Assembly (NCBI RefSeq): GCF_000757885.1
Contig: NZ_JQCR01000002.1
Coordinates: 186,001-250,000, forward strand
Source of the DNA: Paenibacillus wynnii
GTDB taxonomy: Bacteria; Bacillota; Bacilli; Paenibacillales; Paenibacillaceae
Direction: 5' to 3'
Length of the DNA: 64,000 nucleotides
The translations under genes were made by a program, and so were the position numbers. This document shows, one piece after another, positions 47,831 through 57,641 of the stretch. Numbering within the stretch: the first letter of the stretch is position 1; each line of letters opens with the position of its first letter. Below the pieces are notes generated by a model, which saw only the letters and a program-made list of their open reading frames with translations, made no database searches and had not been told where the DNA came from.

Positions 47831-50797
47831 TCATCTAAAAGCAACTCTAATCTCATGTCGTTTGCAATCAGCCATTTTCGGTATCCAGTGGCTCTCCAGT
47901 CCCTGACCATCCAGACTCACTTGAACCTGGTTATCCATGGATCGATGAAAGCCTTCCGGCTTGCTGATGCTCACATGGTACGTCGTTTCATTTAGATTTA
48001 ATACGAACTCCAGTGAACGCTCTTCTTCTCGCAGAATAGGATTGATTATAATTCCCTCTGGCGTGTGCTCCACCCCAAGCGCTTCTAACAAAGACAGCGT
48101 AAGCCAGGTAGAGGTTCCACTCAGCATCGGACCGATGTTCTCCCCCGTTTCACTGTTGTTATACTGCGTGCAGAATCGGGGGTTTCCGCAGAGGCTGAAC
48201 GGATCTTCAAGCGTCCGGTACGGAACTGTAATGTCCAAGAGCCAATAGCCGAGACGTCCGAGTCTTGCAGCGAGTTTCCCATCATTCACAGATCGAGCTG
48301 CCTTGAACATAGATGTAGTCGCCATCATGCAAGCATGCTTGAACACCCCGCCGTTCTCCCGATCACCGGGGAAGTATTCATCAGAAGCGGTATGGGATGA
48401 TACCTTGCCCAGTGCAGCAGGCGTGACAAGCTTAAGGCCAAAGGGAGTTTTCAGCCGCTGTTCGATTACATCCAGCATGGTCTCGATCTGTTGCTCACTT
48501 GCGCAACCGGACAGAATGCTCCAGCTGAACGAATTCAAGAAATACGAGCCGTCTATTTCCGGATCGGCGGACAATCCGTCTCCACCCGCCCCCAAATAAG
48601 TAAACGCACCATTCTCATACCGGTTAAACAGCACCCGCGCAAAAAAATCACCTTTCCAGGCATGCTCCTGAAGTCGCATAAACAGCTGGCTGCTGCGCTC
48701 TTCCAATTGCTTCGCATAATCGCTATCTCCCTTGCGTTCCGCCAAATCTATCATTTGATCCATGGCCATTTTGAGCAGGAATGCATTCATAACGCTTTCG
48801 GAATAATTATTTTCCAGTGGGTCACCATACATCCCGGAATTCTTGATCTGCTCACGGTACCGTTCTTCCTTTACTATTCCATTTATACAGGTCTCATCGA
48901 GCTTGAGGCAGTCATTCCAGTCCGCATAATCCAGCAGCGGAAGTCCGTGTTTGCCTACTGAAATTAAGCCGGAATAGACAAGAATGGACTGTAGAGTCTG
49001 ATAAACCGGGCGTCTTTCGGACGATACACTACCCGCAACTACACATTCTTCGTCCAGAAAACCGATATCACCTGTTAAGTTAATATAACGGGAGACGGCC
49101 TGAACCAACCATAAAGCATCATCCGACCATTTCCCCGCTTCTTTACCTGTCCAGAAAAAATTGTGGTAGGCGAAGCCGAATTCAAATACCATGCTGGTCC
49201 ATTCCTTAAGGAGTTGCCGGACCAGTTCTCCTTGACCCATTCCTGTAAAATAATACATGGAGGCATACATATCCTGAATCTCCCGAAAGCCGATTTCCCG
49301 GTATCCTTTCTGCGTTTGGCAAAAGGAACGGGAAACAAACGACTGGTACAGAACCTGAAAGGGCAAGTTCCGATTTACATACGTATTAAAGTCTTCATTT
49401 TGAGTATTCACTTGCAAGTAGTTGCTGTACTTATGAACAAATTCTTGATTTTGTGTCAATGCCCGATCTACCTCTGACGGGTCAGAGAATCGTACCGTAA
49501 GCCGCTCTACTTCCTCCGCCAGAGTGTGATCCCCCCAGTGAGGGTTCGCTTTGTCTGAAACAAGGCCTGTGAAATGGTCGGTCATCACCGTCTCACCCGC
49601 ATTGATTTCTATTTGAGCCGCTACGGCAAAAAAGCCAGGTCCCTTGCGATAAAGAGAGTTGCTTAGTTGTAACGCGCCTTGAGGCCGCTGAAGCGTGCCA
49701 TTTCCCACAAATTCGTTGTAATTCAGGCAAAACTCCCGTGGGAACTGCGGCTGGCCTCCATTATGGACCATGAGGGTATGAAATCTGCGGTCGGTTCTCC
49801 CTCCTTCAGGGTAATAATCGGGGCTGACCGCCGCCAAGGCTCCGGTTTCATCCTTCAGAATCCCTCCCTGCATAATAATATTGCTATAGAGTACATCCTC
49901 GAACAACGCGCCGGGAGCCGCTGAACCGAACATTCCTGTATATACCAAACGAAGATTTCTTACCGCTTTTCCGCTATGGCTTATGGTGATGCGCTGTACT
50001 TCAGTGGCTAGTGGCAGACCCTCCATTTGCGGAAGAATGAAAATCGTACGTAGAATTGTAAGTCCGCAGGTGGTAACGTATGTAATGGTCGTGTAATTCT
50101 GTGAATGGCAGCACACAGCGGAAATGATATTGGGATCCCCAGGTTCAGCAGAATAAAAGATCTGGCGGCTATCTTCATACAGATAAAACTGCCGGTTCGC
50201 GGGAAATCCGTTCTCCTCCTGTCGCATATCCCAACGCGTGGCGAGTACCTGCGTTGCGGCATGTGAACGGAAGCTGCCTCCACCCAAGCGGTCGACTACA
50301 CTTTTAGGTGTTGTCTGCAGAGGATGGGCATAACCGATCCTGTTACCGAGCAGTAGATTAACATGGAAATGCGGTCCGGGCGACGGAGCCATCAAATCAA
50401 CTTCGTGTCCCCCCTCGCCATTCAACGAACCTGCCCAGCCTTTCACATTCAGCAGTATCTGCTGAATTTCCCGGGTGGTATCTTCTGGAATCTCAGCCTT
50501 CTGCACCCTTGATGGGCAGACAAACAGTTCGATTTTCTGATCGCTCCACCTAATCAAAGCAGAGGTTTCCTCTGTGGTCAGACCAAGCAGAAATGAAGCA
50601 ATGGCTGAGTGCTTCATTATCTCCAAAACTGCCGGTGCTTTGTGTGGTAAACCGGAAACCCCGATAACCGATTGCTGCTCCGCATCAGTATAAATCGCAT
50701 CCACCATGTCCTCTGGTGAAATCTGGCTTGGGAACAGCTCCCGAAGCCGAGCCTCGGGACTCCCTAGATGCTGTCTTGCTATATGATGTACTAACAT
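47831..50797 (-). CDS. GH94 phosphorylase, probably cellodextrin phosphorylase
   Basis: 988 residues. Phosphorolyses beta-1,4-glucan oligosaccharides to glucose 1-phosphate in the cytoplasm. The catalytic Asp is in LDYADWNDCLKLD. Stretches such as QTTPKSVVDRLGGGSFRSHA and MRQEENGFPANRQFYLYED match my recollection of Clostridium thermocellum cellodextrin phosphorylase (about 984 residues) very closely, and the length excludes the shorter cellobiose enzyme. A laminarioligosaccharide substrate is a lesser possibility given the neighbours. The ATG at 50797 has AAAGGAGG upstream; the longer frame lacks one. It follows the GH16 gene on the same strand by 128 bases. Confidence 0.9.
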   Translation of the reverse strand: MLVHHIARQHLGSPEARLRELFPSQISPEDMVDAIYTDAEQQSVIGVSGLPHKAPAVLEIMKHSAIASFLLGLTTEETSALIRWSDQKIELFVCPSRVQKAEIPEDTTREIQQILLNVKGWAGSLNGEGGHEVDLMAPSPGPHFHVNLLLGNRIGYAHPLQTTPKSVVDRLGGGSFRSHAATQVLATRWDMRQEENGFPANRQFYLYEDSRQIFYSAEPGDPNIISAVCCHSQNYTTITYVTTCGLTILRTIFILPQMEGLPLATEVQRITISHSGKAVRNLRLVYTGMFGSAAPGALFEDVLYSNIIMQGGILKDETGALAAVSPDYYPEGGRTDRRFHTLMVHNGGQPQFPREFCLNYNEFVGNGTLQRPQGALQLSNSLYRKGPGFFAVAAQIEINAGETVMTDHFTGLVSDKANPHWGDHTLAEEVERLTVRFSDPSEVDRALTQNQEFVHKYSNYLQVNTQNEDFNTYVNRNLPFQVLYQSFVSRSFCQTQKGYREIGFREIQDMYASMYYFTGMGQGELVRQLLKEWTSMVFEFGFAYHNFFWTGKEAGKWSDDALWLVQAVSRYINLTGDIGFLDEECVVAGSVSSERRPVYQTLQSILVYSGLISVGKHGLPLLDYADWNDCLKLDETCINGIVKEERYREQIKNSGMYGDPLENNYSESVMNAFLLKMAMDQMIDLAERKGDSDYAKQLEERSSQLFMRLQEHAWKGDFFARVLFNRYENGAFTYLGAGGDGLSADPEIDGSYFLNSFSWSILSGCASEQQIETMLDVIEQRLKTPFGLKLVTPAALGKVSSHTASDEYFPGDRENGGVFKHACMMATTSMFKAARSVNDGKLAARLGRLGYWLLDITVPYRTLEDPFSLCGNPRFCTQYNNSETGENIGPMLSGTSTWLTLSLLEALGVEHTPEGIIINPILREEERSLEFVLNLNETTYHVSISKPEGFHRSMDNQVQVSLDGQGLESHWIPKMADCKRHEIRVAFR

Positions 50798-50925
50798 GAA
50801 TTTCCTCCTTTTATCCCATACAGATATAGGCAAGCCGGGTACCCGAATATCAGGGACCGCCCTTCTTGCCTCCATCCGATGAAATCTTGTGTTTTTGCTA
50901 GATTAGCAATTAGAGCCTTTGGATC

Positions 50926-53900
50926 TTAATTCTGTGGTGATGGACCGTTATTGACCAAGCTAATATCGTCAATATTCACACTTAGGTTTCCAATAGCTGC
51001 ATCCATGACTTTTCCCAGTTCAAAGGATATTCGTCCGATTGTTGTACTGTCGGGTGCAACATCAAACACAATCGTATAGGTCTGATATTCAGTCCCGAGC
51101 TCAATGATTTTGCCGCCATACGCGTGCCATAAATAGTTATTAGCCGCATCAAGCCAGCCTAGACTGATATTCATTGATCTTGCTGTTGTAGCTTTAGCCT
51201 TGAACGTGAGTGTATAGCGGTTGCCGTTGATGTAATTGGCACCTTCATAAAACACCTGTCTATCCCAAGGATTGTTACCTACGGTGCCAACATTGATTTG
51301 CAGGGATTCATCTACATTCTCTATCGAGAGCTGATCGCTGTCCGTAGAGTAGCTGCTCCAACCTTGAAATGCTGTTGCAAAATCACCATTATCCAGCAGA
51401 TTGGCTCCGGTTGGTTGCTCCCCTGTAACCGGAGTCAAACGTACATTATCCAGTTCAACAGAACCGCTTGCTCCACCCATTAGAAATAAGAGTTCCGCAC
51501 TTTGGCTCACAGAATCGCTCACTATAATCTCTACACTGTAGTCAGTTATTGTATTTGTCAGTTGGACCACCTGGCCGTCGGTGTAGGTCACGTCTTGGGA
51601 ATTCCCTGTATCCAATTCAATCTCCAACGGACGGTTAAGATCTGATTTCGCCTCAAATGTTAGGTTGTATGTTGTTCCTGGCGTTAGTTCCAGATCGCCT
51701 TGCGACAGGATTACTCCGTCTGTTGACTCTGTGCTGCCCGTAATATCTACATTTAATTTGCGCTCCATAAGTGGAAAAGACAAGACATTGCTAACCCGGG
51801 CTACAGAAGCAGCATCGGCTTCCGCTGCGAAGGACCAGAACGCCATGCGGTCCGCCCCTTGATCAAAACCTCCATTATATATCAGGTTTCCGTCCGCTAA
51901 AGGTACTCGAACCTGCGGCAGCGGTTCTGTCTCTACCACTCTCACATTGGCAAAATAAGCGTCGATATCACTCAAACCAAGATTGAATTCGAACCGGACA
52001 TTATTATCCGTCGCTTTATTCATAGTGAAACTATATTCGTAAGACTGCCATTCATCGCTAATTTGGTAGTTTTTCTCTCCTGAATATGCGGTCCAACTTC
52101 CGCCGAATTGCGTCAGCTTCGTCATAAATGACCGTTCCCCATCCGCCTTGGCGTCAAAGGTAACCTTATAAGCTTTTCCCTTCTCCAACAGCAGCGGCAT
52201 CTGCGTCAGCTGGAGGGAGTAATTCTGCGTGCCTGCCTGATCAACGACAACCTTCGCGACCATGTCCTTGTACGTATCTTCAACGACACTTACAGTACCA
52301 TCTCCACCGCCATTCAAAAGGAACTGCCAATCCTCCGGAACCCCGTTCATGGTATTTCCCGTGAAACCACCGTTATAGATTTGATTACCGTCTGCAAGTG
52401 GAGTCCGCTGCGGAACGCCCATCGAGGGGTCCACAGGACGTGTGCCTGTCACATCCGGCAGCAACTCCAAATCTTTGTACTCGTACACCCGTACATAGTC
52501 CACATACATTTGATCACTTTGGAAATCATTCTTTGGATTTCCAGGCCAATCTCCGCCAACGGCGAGATTCAGAATCATATAGAACGGACGGTCAAACGGT
52601 GCGGGATATGTGTAATAATCACCCTGCCCTTCAGCTTTCGTGCCCCAATCATTAGTCTCAAAGTACTTGTTGCCATCGACATAATAACGGATAACTCCAG
52701 GCAGCCATTCCATCGTAAACTCGTGATAATCATCTGCAAAGGTCATGCCTTCCGGGAGCACATATTCCGCAGTTTGTGAGTCATGCGGAACATCATAATG
52801 CAGCGAACCATGAACCGTTCTTGGATATTTGCCGGCATGATCCGGATCACTTCCCACCGGTCCGGTTAATTCCATAATGTCTATCTCACCTGATCCAGGC
52901 CAAGGTCCATACTGCTGCATCTCATCCGTCGGCATCATCCAGATCGCCGGCCACATCCCCTGCTGTATGGGCAGCTTGGCACGGACTGTGAACTTCCCAT
53001 AAGTCCAATCCCCCTTCATTTTGGAGGTCAGCTTCGCGGAAGTGTAGCTTCTGTTCTGATAATTCTCACTCTTGGCTTCAAGAGCCAGAACACTGTTTCC
53101 GGACTCTTGGCGAATAGTCGCGTTATCAGGCTTGTAATATTCCAATTCGTTATTGTAGACCGTCCCAGTATCTTGAACGTTCCACTTGCTAGTATCTATA
53201 ATGCTGCCATTAAATTCGTCATTCCAGATCAGCTCCCAGGGATCTGCGGGCGAAGAAGACGGAGCTGGAGTACTTGTTGGAGTGCTTGTTGGAGTACTTA
53301 TTGGCTCACTTACTGGCGTGCTTACAGAAGGGCTCGCCGGTGTACTTGTGGGCTGGGCCGTTCCTTGAAGAAGTTTAAGTTGCACTCCCCGTTCAAGTGG
53401 TTTGCCATTCAGAAGAATGCCATCCGTAAGTACTTCCAGCAGAGCAATAGTGCCGTTATTCCTAATGCTTGATCCTGCCGCTTTCAAGTCAATGGTTACT
53501 GAGTCCACCCGCGAACCGGTGGACAACTCCAAATTTGCTTTCTGCGTGATATAAATATGTTCAGCTGAAGAATTGCCGGTCAGCGCCACACGGACAGGCC
53601 CACTCTTCTTCCCGATAGATAGATCAGATAATTTCGAATCGCTGAACACAACTGAGTTTACACCGCCACCCAGAATAAACGTTTTTCCAGAGACTCTTAC
53701 ATGATCGAATGCGGCTTCTCCATCCCCGACCCCTTCCGATACATAAAGATCACCTTGAATTTCTGTATTCTTCAAGATAACACCCGGACGGTTAATGATT
53801 ACATTGCCTTCAACCTTCCCAAGCGTATACTCACCATCCACCATGCTCATCCAACCAATCATTTGATTCAGAAGAAAGGCCGCCTCGGCGCGGGTTATCG

Positions 53901-54492
53901 TCTGCTTTGGGTTCAATTTCCCTAATGGATCGCCTTGCAAATAACCTCCTGCCAGCATGGACTCCACTGCCGGTTTGGCATAAGTGGAAATGGCATTTCC
54001 ATCTGTGAACTTTTCTATTCTGGCAACAGATGACTCCTTCAGTTGAAAGGTTCTGGCAAGGAGCAGCATGCTGTCCTGACGCAAAATGAATGAACCCGGA
54101 TCAAAACGCCCATCACTATAACCGCTGATTAGACCCGCCTGTTGAGCCTTCAGAACAGAGTCTGCATACCAGGCTGATGTCTTCACATCGGAAAAGGTGG
54201 CTTCTCCCTTGTCCACATAATGAAATACGCGGTTCAGCATCGAGACAAATTCGGCCCGAGTAACAAAGTCATCCGGATGAAAACGGCCGTCCGTGTAACC
54301 GGTAACGATCCCGCCTTCTTGAAGCTCGGTTACCGCTTCCCCGGCCCAGTGGCCTTGCATATCTTCAAAATACACCTTACTTGAAGGAATCCCCCCGTTT
54401 AAAGAACCGGCGGCCCCTATGGATGCGGCAGAAGAAACAAGCGATACAATAATACTGAAAATCAGAAGTATGGAAATCTTTCTGTGATGCAA
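50926..54492 (-). CDS. S-layer-anchored GH16 laminarinase-type glucanase
   Basis: 1188 residues: signal peptide (about 1-30), three SLH domains (about 38-212; GYTDGRFHPDDFVTRAEF, GYSDGRFDPGSFI, GKLNPKQTITRAEAA), a beta-rich region (about 215-375; NVIINRPGVILKNTEIQGD), a Pro/Ser/Thr linker, a GH16 domain (about 428-680) with catalytic GEIDIMEL, and three CBM4_9-like modules, each opening with NGGF or NGDF. It binds the cell wall and cuts beta-1,3- or mixed-linkage glucans outside. The TTG at 54492 fits GGGGGAG upstream better than the one at 54516. Transcribed ahead of the GH94 gene. Confidence 0.92.
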   Translation of the reverse strand: MHHRKISILLIFSIIVSLVSSAASIGAAGSLNGGIPSSKVYFEDMQGHWAGEAVTELQEGGIVTGYTDGRFHPDDFVTRAEFVSMLNRVFHYVDKGEATFSDVKTSAWYADSVLKAQQAGLISGYSDGRFDPGSFILRQDSMLLLARTFQLKESSVARIEKFTDGNAISTYAKPAVESMLAGGYLQGDPLGKLNPKQTITRAEAAFLLNQMIGWMSMVDGEYTLGKVEGNVIINRPGVILKNTEIQGDLYVSEGVGDGEAAFDHVRVSGKTFILGGGVNSVVFSDSKLSDLSIGKKSGPVRVALTGNSSAEHIYITQKANLELSTGSRVDSVTIDLKAAGSSIRNNGTIALLEVLTDGILLNGKPLERGVQLKLLQGTAQPTSTPASPSVSTPVSEPISTPTSTPTSTPAPSSSPADPWELIWNDEFNGSIIDTSKWNVQDTGTVYNNELEYYKPDNATIRQESGNSVLALEAKSENYQNRSYTSAKLTSKMKGDWTYGKFTVRAKLPIQQGMWPAIWMMPTDEMQQYGPWPGSGEIDIMELTGPVGSDPDHAGKYPRTVHGSLHYDVPHDSQTAEYVLPEGMTFADDYHEFTMEWLPGVIRYYVDGNKYFETNDWGTKAEGQGDYYTYPAPFDRPFYMILNLAVGGDWPGNPKNDFQSDQMYVDYVRVYEYKDLELLPDVTGTRPVDPSMGVPQRTPLADGNQIYNGGFTGNTMNGVPEDWQFLLNGGGDGTVSVVEDTYKDMVAKVVVDQAGTQNYSLQLTQMPLLLEKGKAYKVTFDAKADGERSFMTKLTQFGGSWTAYSGEKNYQISDEWQSYEYSFTMNKATDNNVRFEFNLGLSDIDAYFANVRVVETEPLPQVRVPLADGNLIYNGGFDQGADRMAFWSFAAEADAASVARVSNVLSFPLMERKLNVDITGSTESTDGVILSQGDLELTPGTTYNLTFEAKSDLNRPLEIELDTGNSQDVTYTDGQVVQLTNTITDYSVEIIVSDSVSQSAELLFLMGGASGSVELDNVRLTPVTGEQPTGANLLDNGDFATAFQGWSSYSTDSDQLSIENVDESLQINVGTVGNNPWDRQVFYEGANYINGNRYTLTFKAKATTARSMNISLGWLDAANNYLWHAYGGKIIELGTEYQTYTIVFDVAPDSTTIGRISFELGKVMDAAIGNLSVNIDDISLVNNGPSPQN
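53266..53352 (-). repeat. degenerate 12-bp tandem repeat coding the Thr/Pro/Ser linker
   Basis: Units of the type GGAGTACTTGTT (plus strand) repeat about seven times and encode a STPT-like linker between the beta-rich region and the GH16 domain. In-frame unit length allows change in linker length. Confidence 0.75.
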
Positions 54493-54659
54493 ACAAACTC
54501 CCCCTCTTGGAATCAACCTCGGTTATTATTTAACCGTTCTGTTTTAGTATAAATTTGACCCCGAACGGGTTATATACCAATTCATTAGCTTAGATAACAA
54601 AAATACAACCTTAAATGGTTTGTAAAAAAGAAAGTTACTATAATGATCGCTTTAATGTC

Positions 54660-54850
54660 AGCTAAGTTTTTCGTTCGTGATCAACCAAACCATTGTCGGC
54701 ACCGCAATGCCGAGAATTTTTTCCACTATCGCTACAGTGCTTGTCAGGAAGTTATCTGATATTTAAGGCAGGAAACCCTTCCTGTTGGCGGGAACAGTCA
54801 TTTTTATAATCGGGGCCTTACGGCATTTAACCCATTCGCAAGTCGGCCTT
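54660..54850 (+). pseudogene. relic of an EmrB/QacA-type MFS drug transporter
   Basis: One frame reads NQTIVGTAMPRIFSTIA, then RKLSDI, a stop codon (TAA, about 54762-54764), then GRKPFLLAGTVIFIIGA. These are the conserved segments around the first two helices and motif A of DHA2 transporters, with an internal deletion and a stop. No rest of the gene is present. It fills most of the gap between the divergent GH16 and amidase genes; the remaining bases hold only their promoters. Confidence 0.75.
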
Positions 54851-54906
54851 CTGGTATATAATTCGAGAGGGGCGGCTATAGAGCCACTAGAAGGAGGTTT
54901 TCGATA

Positions 54907-56403
54907 ATGTCTTTTTCTTATCATACATATGATGCTATTGGACTTGCAGAGCTCGTCAAAGCACGTGAAGTTTCGCCCCGTGAGCTGGTAGAAGCAGCCT
55001 TCGCCCGCATGGATGAAGTCAATCCGGTGCTAAATGCGGTCGTGCGTACCCGCCGCGAAGCTGCCCTGAAGGAAGCAGATGAAATGCCAAGGGGTGACTC
55101 CTCCCGACCTTTTGCAGGGGTTCCCTTCTTACTTAAGGATATCTCTCAAGCGATTGGCGGAGAACCGCTCACCTCCGGGGCTTTGCTGATGAAGAACCAT
55201 ATAGCCAAACGAGACTCTAATTTCGTGGCCCGTATTAGAAGCGGCGGCTTTATACCGCTTGGACATACAAATACACCTGAATTCGGACTTAAAAATATTA
55301 CCGAATCCGTACTCCACGGCCCCGCCCGCAATCCTTGGAACACCGAATTTTCTCCTGGCGGTTCGAGCGGCGGTGCAGCAGCGGCGGTTGCTTCGTGCAT
55401 CGTTCCGGCAGCAGGAGCCAGTGACGGCGGGGGATCCATCCGAATTCCGGCCTCGTTTACCGGCCTATTTGGACTCAAGCCAACACGCGGACGCACACCA
55501 GTCGGACCGGGAATCGGGCGCCAGTGGCAAGGCGCATCCATCGACTTCGCGCTGAGCCGTTCAGTAAGGGACAGCGCTGCAATGCTGGATCTGCTGCAGA
55601 CCCTGCAGCCTGAGGCAGCTTTTCACACCCCCCTCTACCCGGGGCAGTATTTGGACGACCTATTGAAGCCTACTCCCAAAAAGCTGCGAATCGCATATAC
55701 AACGGTCTCTCCGGTCGGCACACCAGTAAGCGAAGAAGCTGTAAGAGCGGTTCTAAAAACCGTGAAGTTTCTTGCAGATGAAGGGCATGAAGTAGAAGAA
55801 AAGCTAAGTCCGGTGAACGGTGTAAGACTCATGGAAAACTATTATACAATGAACGCTGGAGAGGTTGCAGCCATGTTCGTCTCGCTGGAGGGAATGCTTG
55901 GACGTACTATTTCTGCCGGGGAAGTCGATATCGTAACCTGGGTACTCGGTGAAGCCGGTAAAAACGTTACCGCCGCCGAATTTATCCACAGTCTACATGA
56001 ATGGGACGTTGCAGCCGCTCAAATGTCTGCACTGTTCAAACGTTATGATCTTTATGTGACCCCTACCAACGCCGACTCCGCTCCAAAAGTCGGTGAGCTT
56101 ACCCAGCGGCCAGATGAAATCGAAAAACTGCTGCAAGTAAGCGACATGTCCAAAGACGAACAGCGGCGGATGATTTACACCATGTTCGAGCCGAGCCTTA
56201 CCTACACCCCTTTTACCCAGCTTGCGAATCTCACCGGACAGCCGGCAATGAGCGTCCCTGTGCATATGACGCCATCGGGTCTGCCGGTCGGCGTTCAGGT
56301 GATGTCTTGCAAAGGCCGAGAGGACCTACTGCTTCAGGTGGCTGCACGGCTGGAAGAGTCCGAGCTATGGGTGGGAATGAAGGGTAATCCTCTTATGCCG
56401 TAA
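54907..56403 (+). CDS. amidase (amidase signature family)
   Basis: 498 residues with the Ser-cisSer-Lys triad: Lys in VPFLLKDISQAIGG, Ser in FSPGGSSGG and Ser in DGGGSIRIPAS. It resembles 6-aminohexanoate cyclic-dimer hydrolase and other broad amidases; no gatB or gatC neighbour, and the C-terminal part argues against GatA. No signal peptide. AGAAGGAGG precedes the ATG. Single gene; substrate unknown. Confidence 0.92.
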   Translation: MSFSYHTYDAIGLAELVKAREVSPRELVEAAFARMDEVNPVLNAVVRTRREAALKEADEMPRGDSSRPFAGVPFLLKDISQAIGGEPLTSGALLMKNHIAKRDSNFVARIRSGGFIPLGHTNTPEFGLKNITESVLHGPARNPWNTEFSPGGSSGGAAAAVASCIVPAAGASDGGGSIRIPASFTGLFGLKPTRGRTPVGPGIGRQWQGASIDFALSRSVRDSAAMLDLLQTLQPEAAFHTPLYPGQYLDDLLKPTPKKLRIAYTTVSPVGTPVSEEAVRAVLKTVKFLADEGHEVEEKLSPVNGVRLMENYYTMNAGEVAAMFVSLEGMLGRTISAGEVDIVTWVLGEAGKNVTAAEFIHSLHEWDVAAAQMSALFKRYDLYVTPTNADSAPKVGELTQRPDEIEKLLQVSDMSKDEQRRMIYTMFEPSLTYTPFTQLANLTGQPAMSVPVHMTPSGLPVGVQVMSCKGREDLLLQVAARLEESELWVGMKGNPLMP

Positions 56404-56408
56404 AAGAA

Positions 56409-56457
56409 AAGCCTGTTTGAAGCCGAGCTGGACCCGGCATTTCAAACAGGCTTATTC
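56409..56457 (+). terminator. terminator of the amidase gene
   Basis: AAGCCTGTTTGAA pairs perfectly with TTCAAACAGGCTT; only a weak T-rich tail follows. Confidence 0.75.
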
Positions 56458-56582
56458 GTATAAGATCTATTAGTTCGCTGCATAAAGCGGGAACCAAGCA
56501 ACTCATAACCTACAGCATCTGGATGGAAGACCATTCTAAGCCAGGATCCAGCGTAGTTGAGTCTTACCCATAGGTTTCTCAT
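56442..56582 (-). CDS. possible 46-residue protein after the GH130 gene
   Basis: Open frame starting MRNLWVRLNYAGSWLRMVF seven bases after the GH130 stop and ending inside the amidase terminator. Residues such as FHPDAVGYELLGSRFM look protein-like, with AAAGG about 11 bases before the ATG. Not recognised. It could be a small end-of-operon protein or a relic; the low length makes chance possible. Confidence 0.3.
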   Translation of the reverse strand: MRNLWVRLNYAGSWLRMVFHPDAVGYELLGSRFMQRTNRSYTNKPV

Positions 56583-56589
56583 CAGTTAA

Positions 56590-57591
56590 TCAGCCTTTCA
56601 GGCAGAGGTCTATTAAATCATCTACATGTGCTGTCGCTAGACATTCGATCGTGTCGGCTGAGCCGTAATAGATTTTGACCTCACCGTTATCCTCTAGAAT
56701 CATACCGCCCGGAAAAATAACGTTGTTACGGAATCCCCCATCGATCTCGTAACTGACTTCGGGCGCAAGCAGCGGTTCTTTAGACATGCCGATAATTTTC
56801 TTCGGATTATGGAGATCGAGCAGCATAATGCCAGCAGTATAGCGTTTTTTCCAAGCTGGCTCCCAGCCATGTTTACCTCTTGCGGGATCAATATCCACCG
56901 CGTGAAAGGTCGTTAACCATCCCTTGTCCGTCTTCACCGGAGGTGCAGCAGGGCCCACTTTATCATTAGCGAACGGAACATGCTCCACTCCAAACAGAAG
57001 GTCCGAGTTTCCCCAATACTTTAAGTCCGGAGACTCAGAGATCCAGGTATCAAAACGATCCAATCCGCCTCTGCTGTACACTGTAAAGGGACGCTCTAAA
57101 CGTACATAATTTCCGTTGATTTTCTCTGGGAACAACACCATGTTGCGCAGGTCCGGCGAGGACAAACTCAGTATTTCAAAATCCTCAAAGTCATCCGTAA
57201 CCGCAATACCGCCTCGGATCCCGTGTTGTGTATCTACTGCAAAGCACATATAGCAGCGGCCATTGATGACAGTCAGCCGCGGGTCATAGGCTCGGATAAT
57301 TTCTTCGTCATGCAGCTTGAAGCATTTCTTGGAGCTGACTTCCCAATGAATACCGTCTTCACTGAACGCAATGCCAAGGTCCGTTGTATGATGCGGCTCA
57401 ATGGTCTGATCCTTCAATGAACCGTAATCATTACGGAATACCATTACATATTTTCCGTTGAACTTAGTCACTCCGGCGTTAAAGACTAACGCTGTTGAAT
57501 ATGGCACACGTGCAGCATCCAAAATGGGATTCTCGGGATGACGGTGAATGAACTTGCTGGAATGAAGTATACTGGGAACCTGAACGGTCAT
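56590..57591 (-). CDS. GH130 mannoside phosphorylase or hydrolase, third copy
   Basis: 333-residue GH130 propeller: catalytic Asp in IRAYDPRLTVINGR, AAPPVKTDKGWLTTFHAVD and NNVIFPGGMI. It differs clearly from the two enzymes at 21-26 kb and belongs to another subgroup, so linkage specificity (beta-1,4, beta-1,2, or mannosyl-GlcNAc type) is open. No signal peptide. AGGAGG lies eight bases before the ATG. Last main gene of the ABC importer operon, 50 bases after the second permease, so it should act on the imported sugar. Confidence 0.87.
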   Translation of the reverse strand: MTVQVPSILHSSKFIHRHPENPILDAARVPYSTALVFNAGVTKFNGKYVMVFRNDYGSLKDQTIEPHHTTDLGIAFSEDGIHWEVSSKKCFKLHDEEIIRAYDPRLTVINGRCYMCFAVDTQHGIRGGIAVTDDFEDFEILSLSSPDLRNMVLFPEKINGNYVRLERPFTVYSRGGLDRFDTWISESPDLKYWGNSDLLFGVEHVPFANDKVGPAAPPVKTDKGWLTTFHAVDIDPARGKHGWEPAWKKRYTAGIMLLDLHNPKKIIGMSKEPLLAPEVSYEIDGGFRNNVIFPGGMILEDNGEVKIYYGSADTIECLATAHVDDLIDLCLKG

Positions 57592-57641
57592 GTTGTAATC
57601 CTCCTAATATATAAAAATAGCGGACGCAAACCCTCTTGGAT

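Noticed and set aside
53266..53352. Short tandem repeats considered as a CRISPR-like array
   Set aside because: The units are 12 bases without spacers and encode the Thr/Pro linker of the glucanase.
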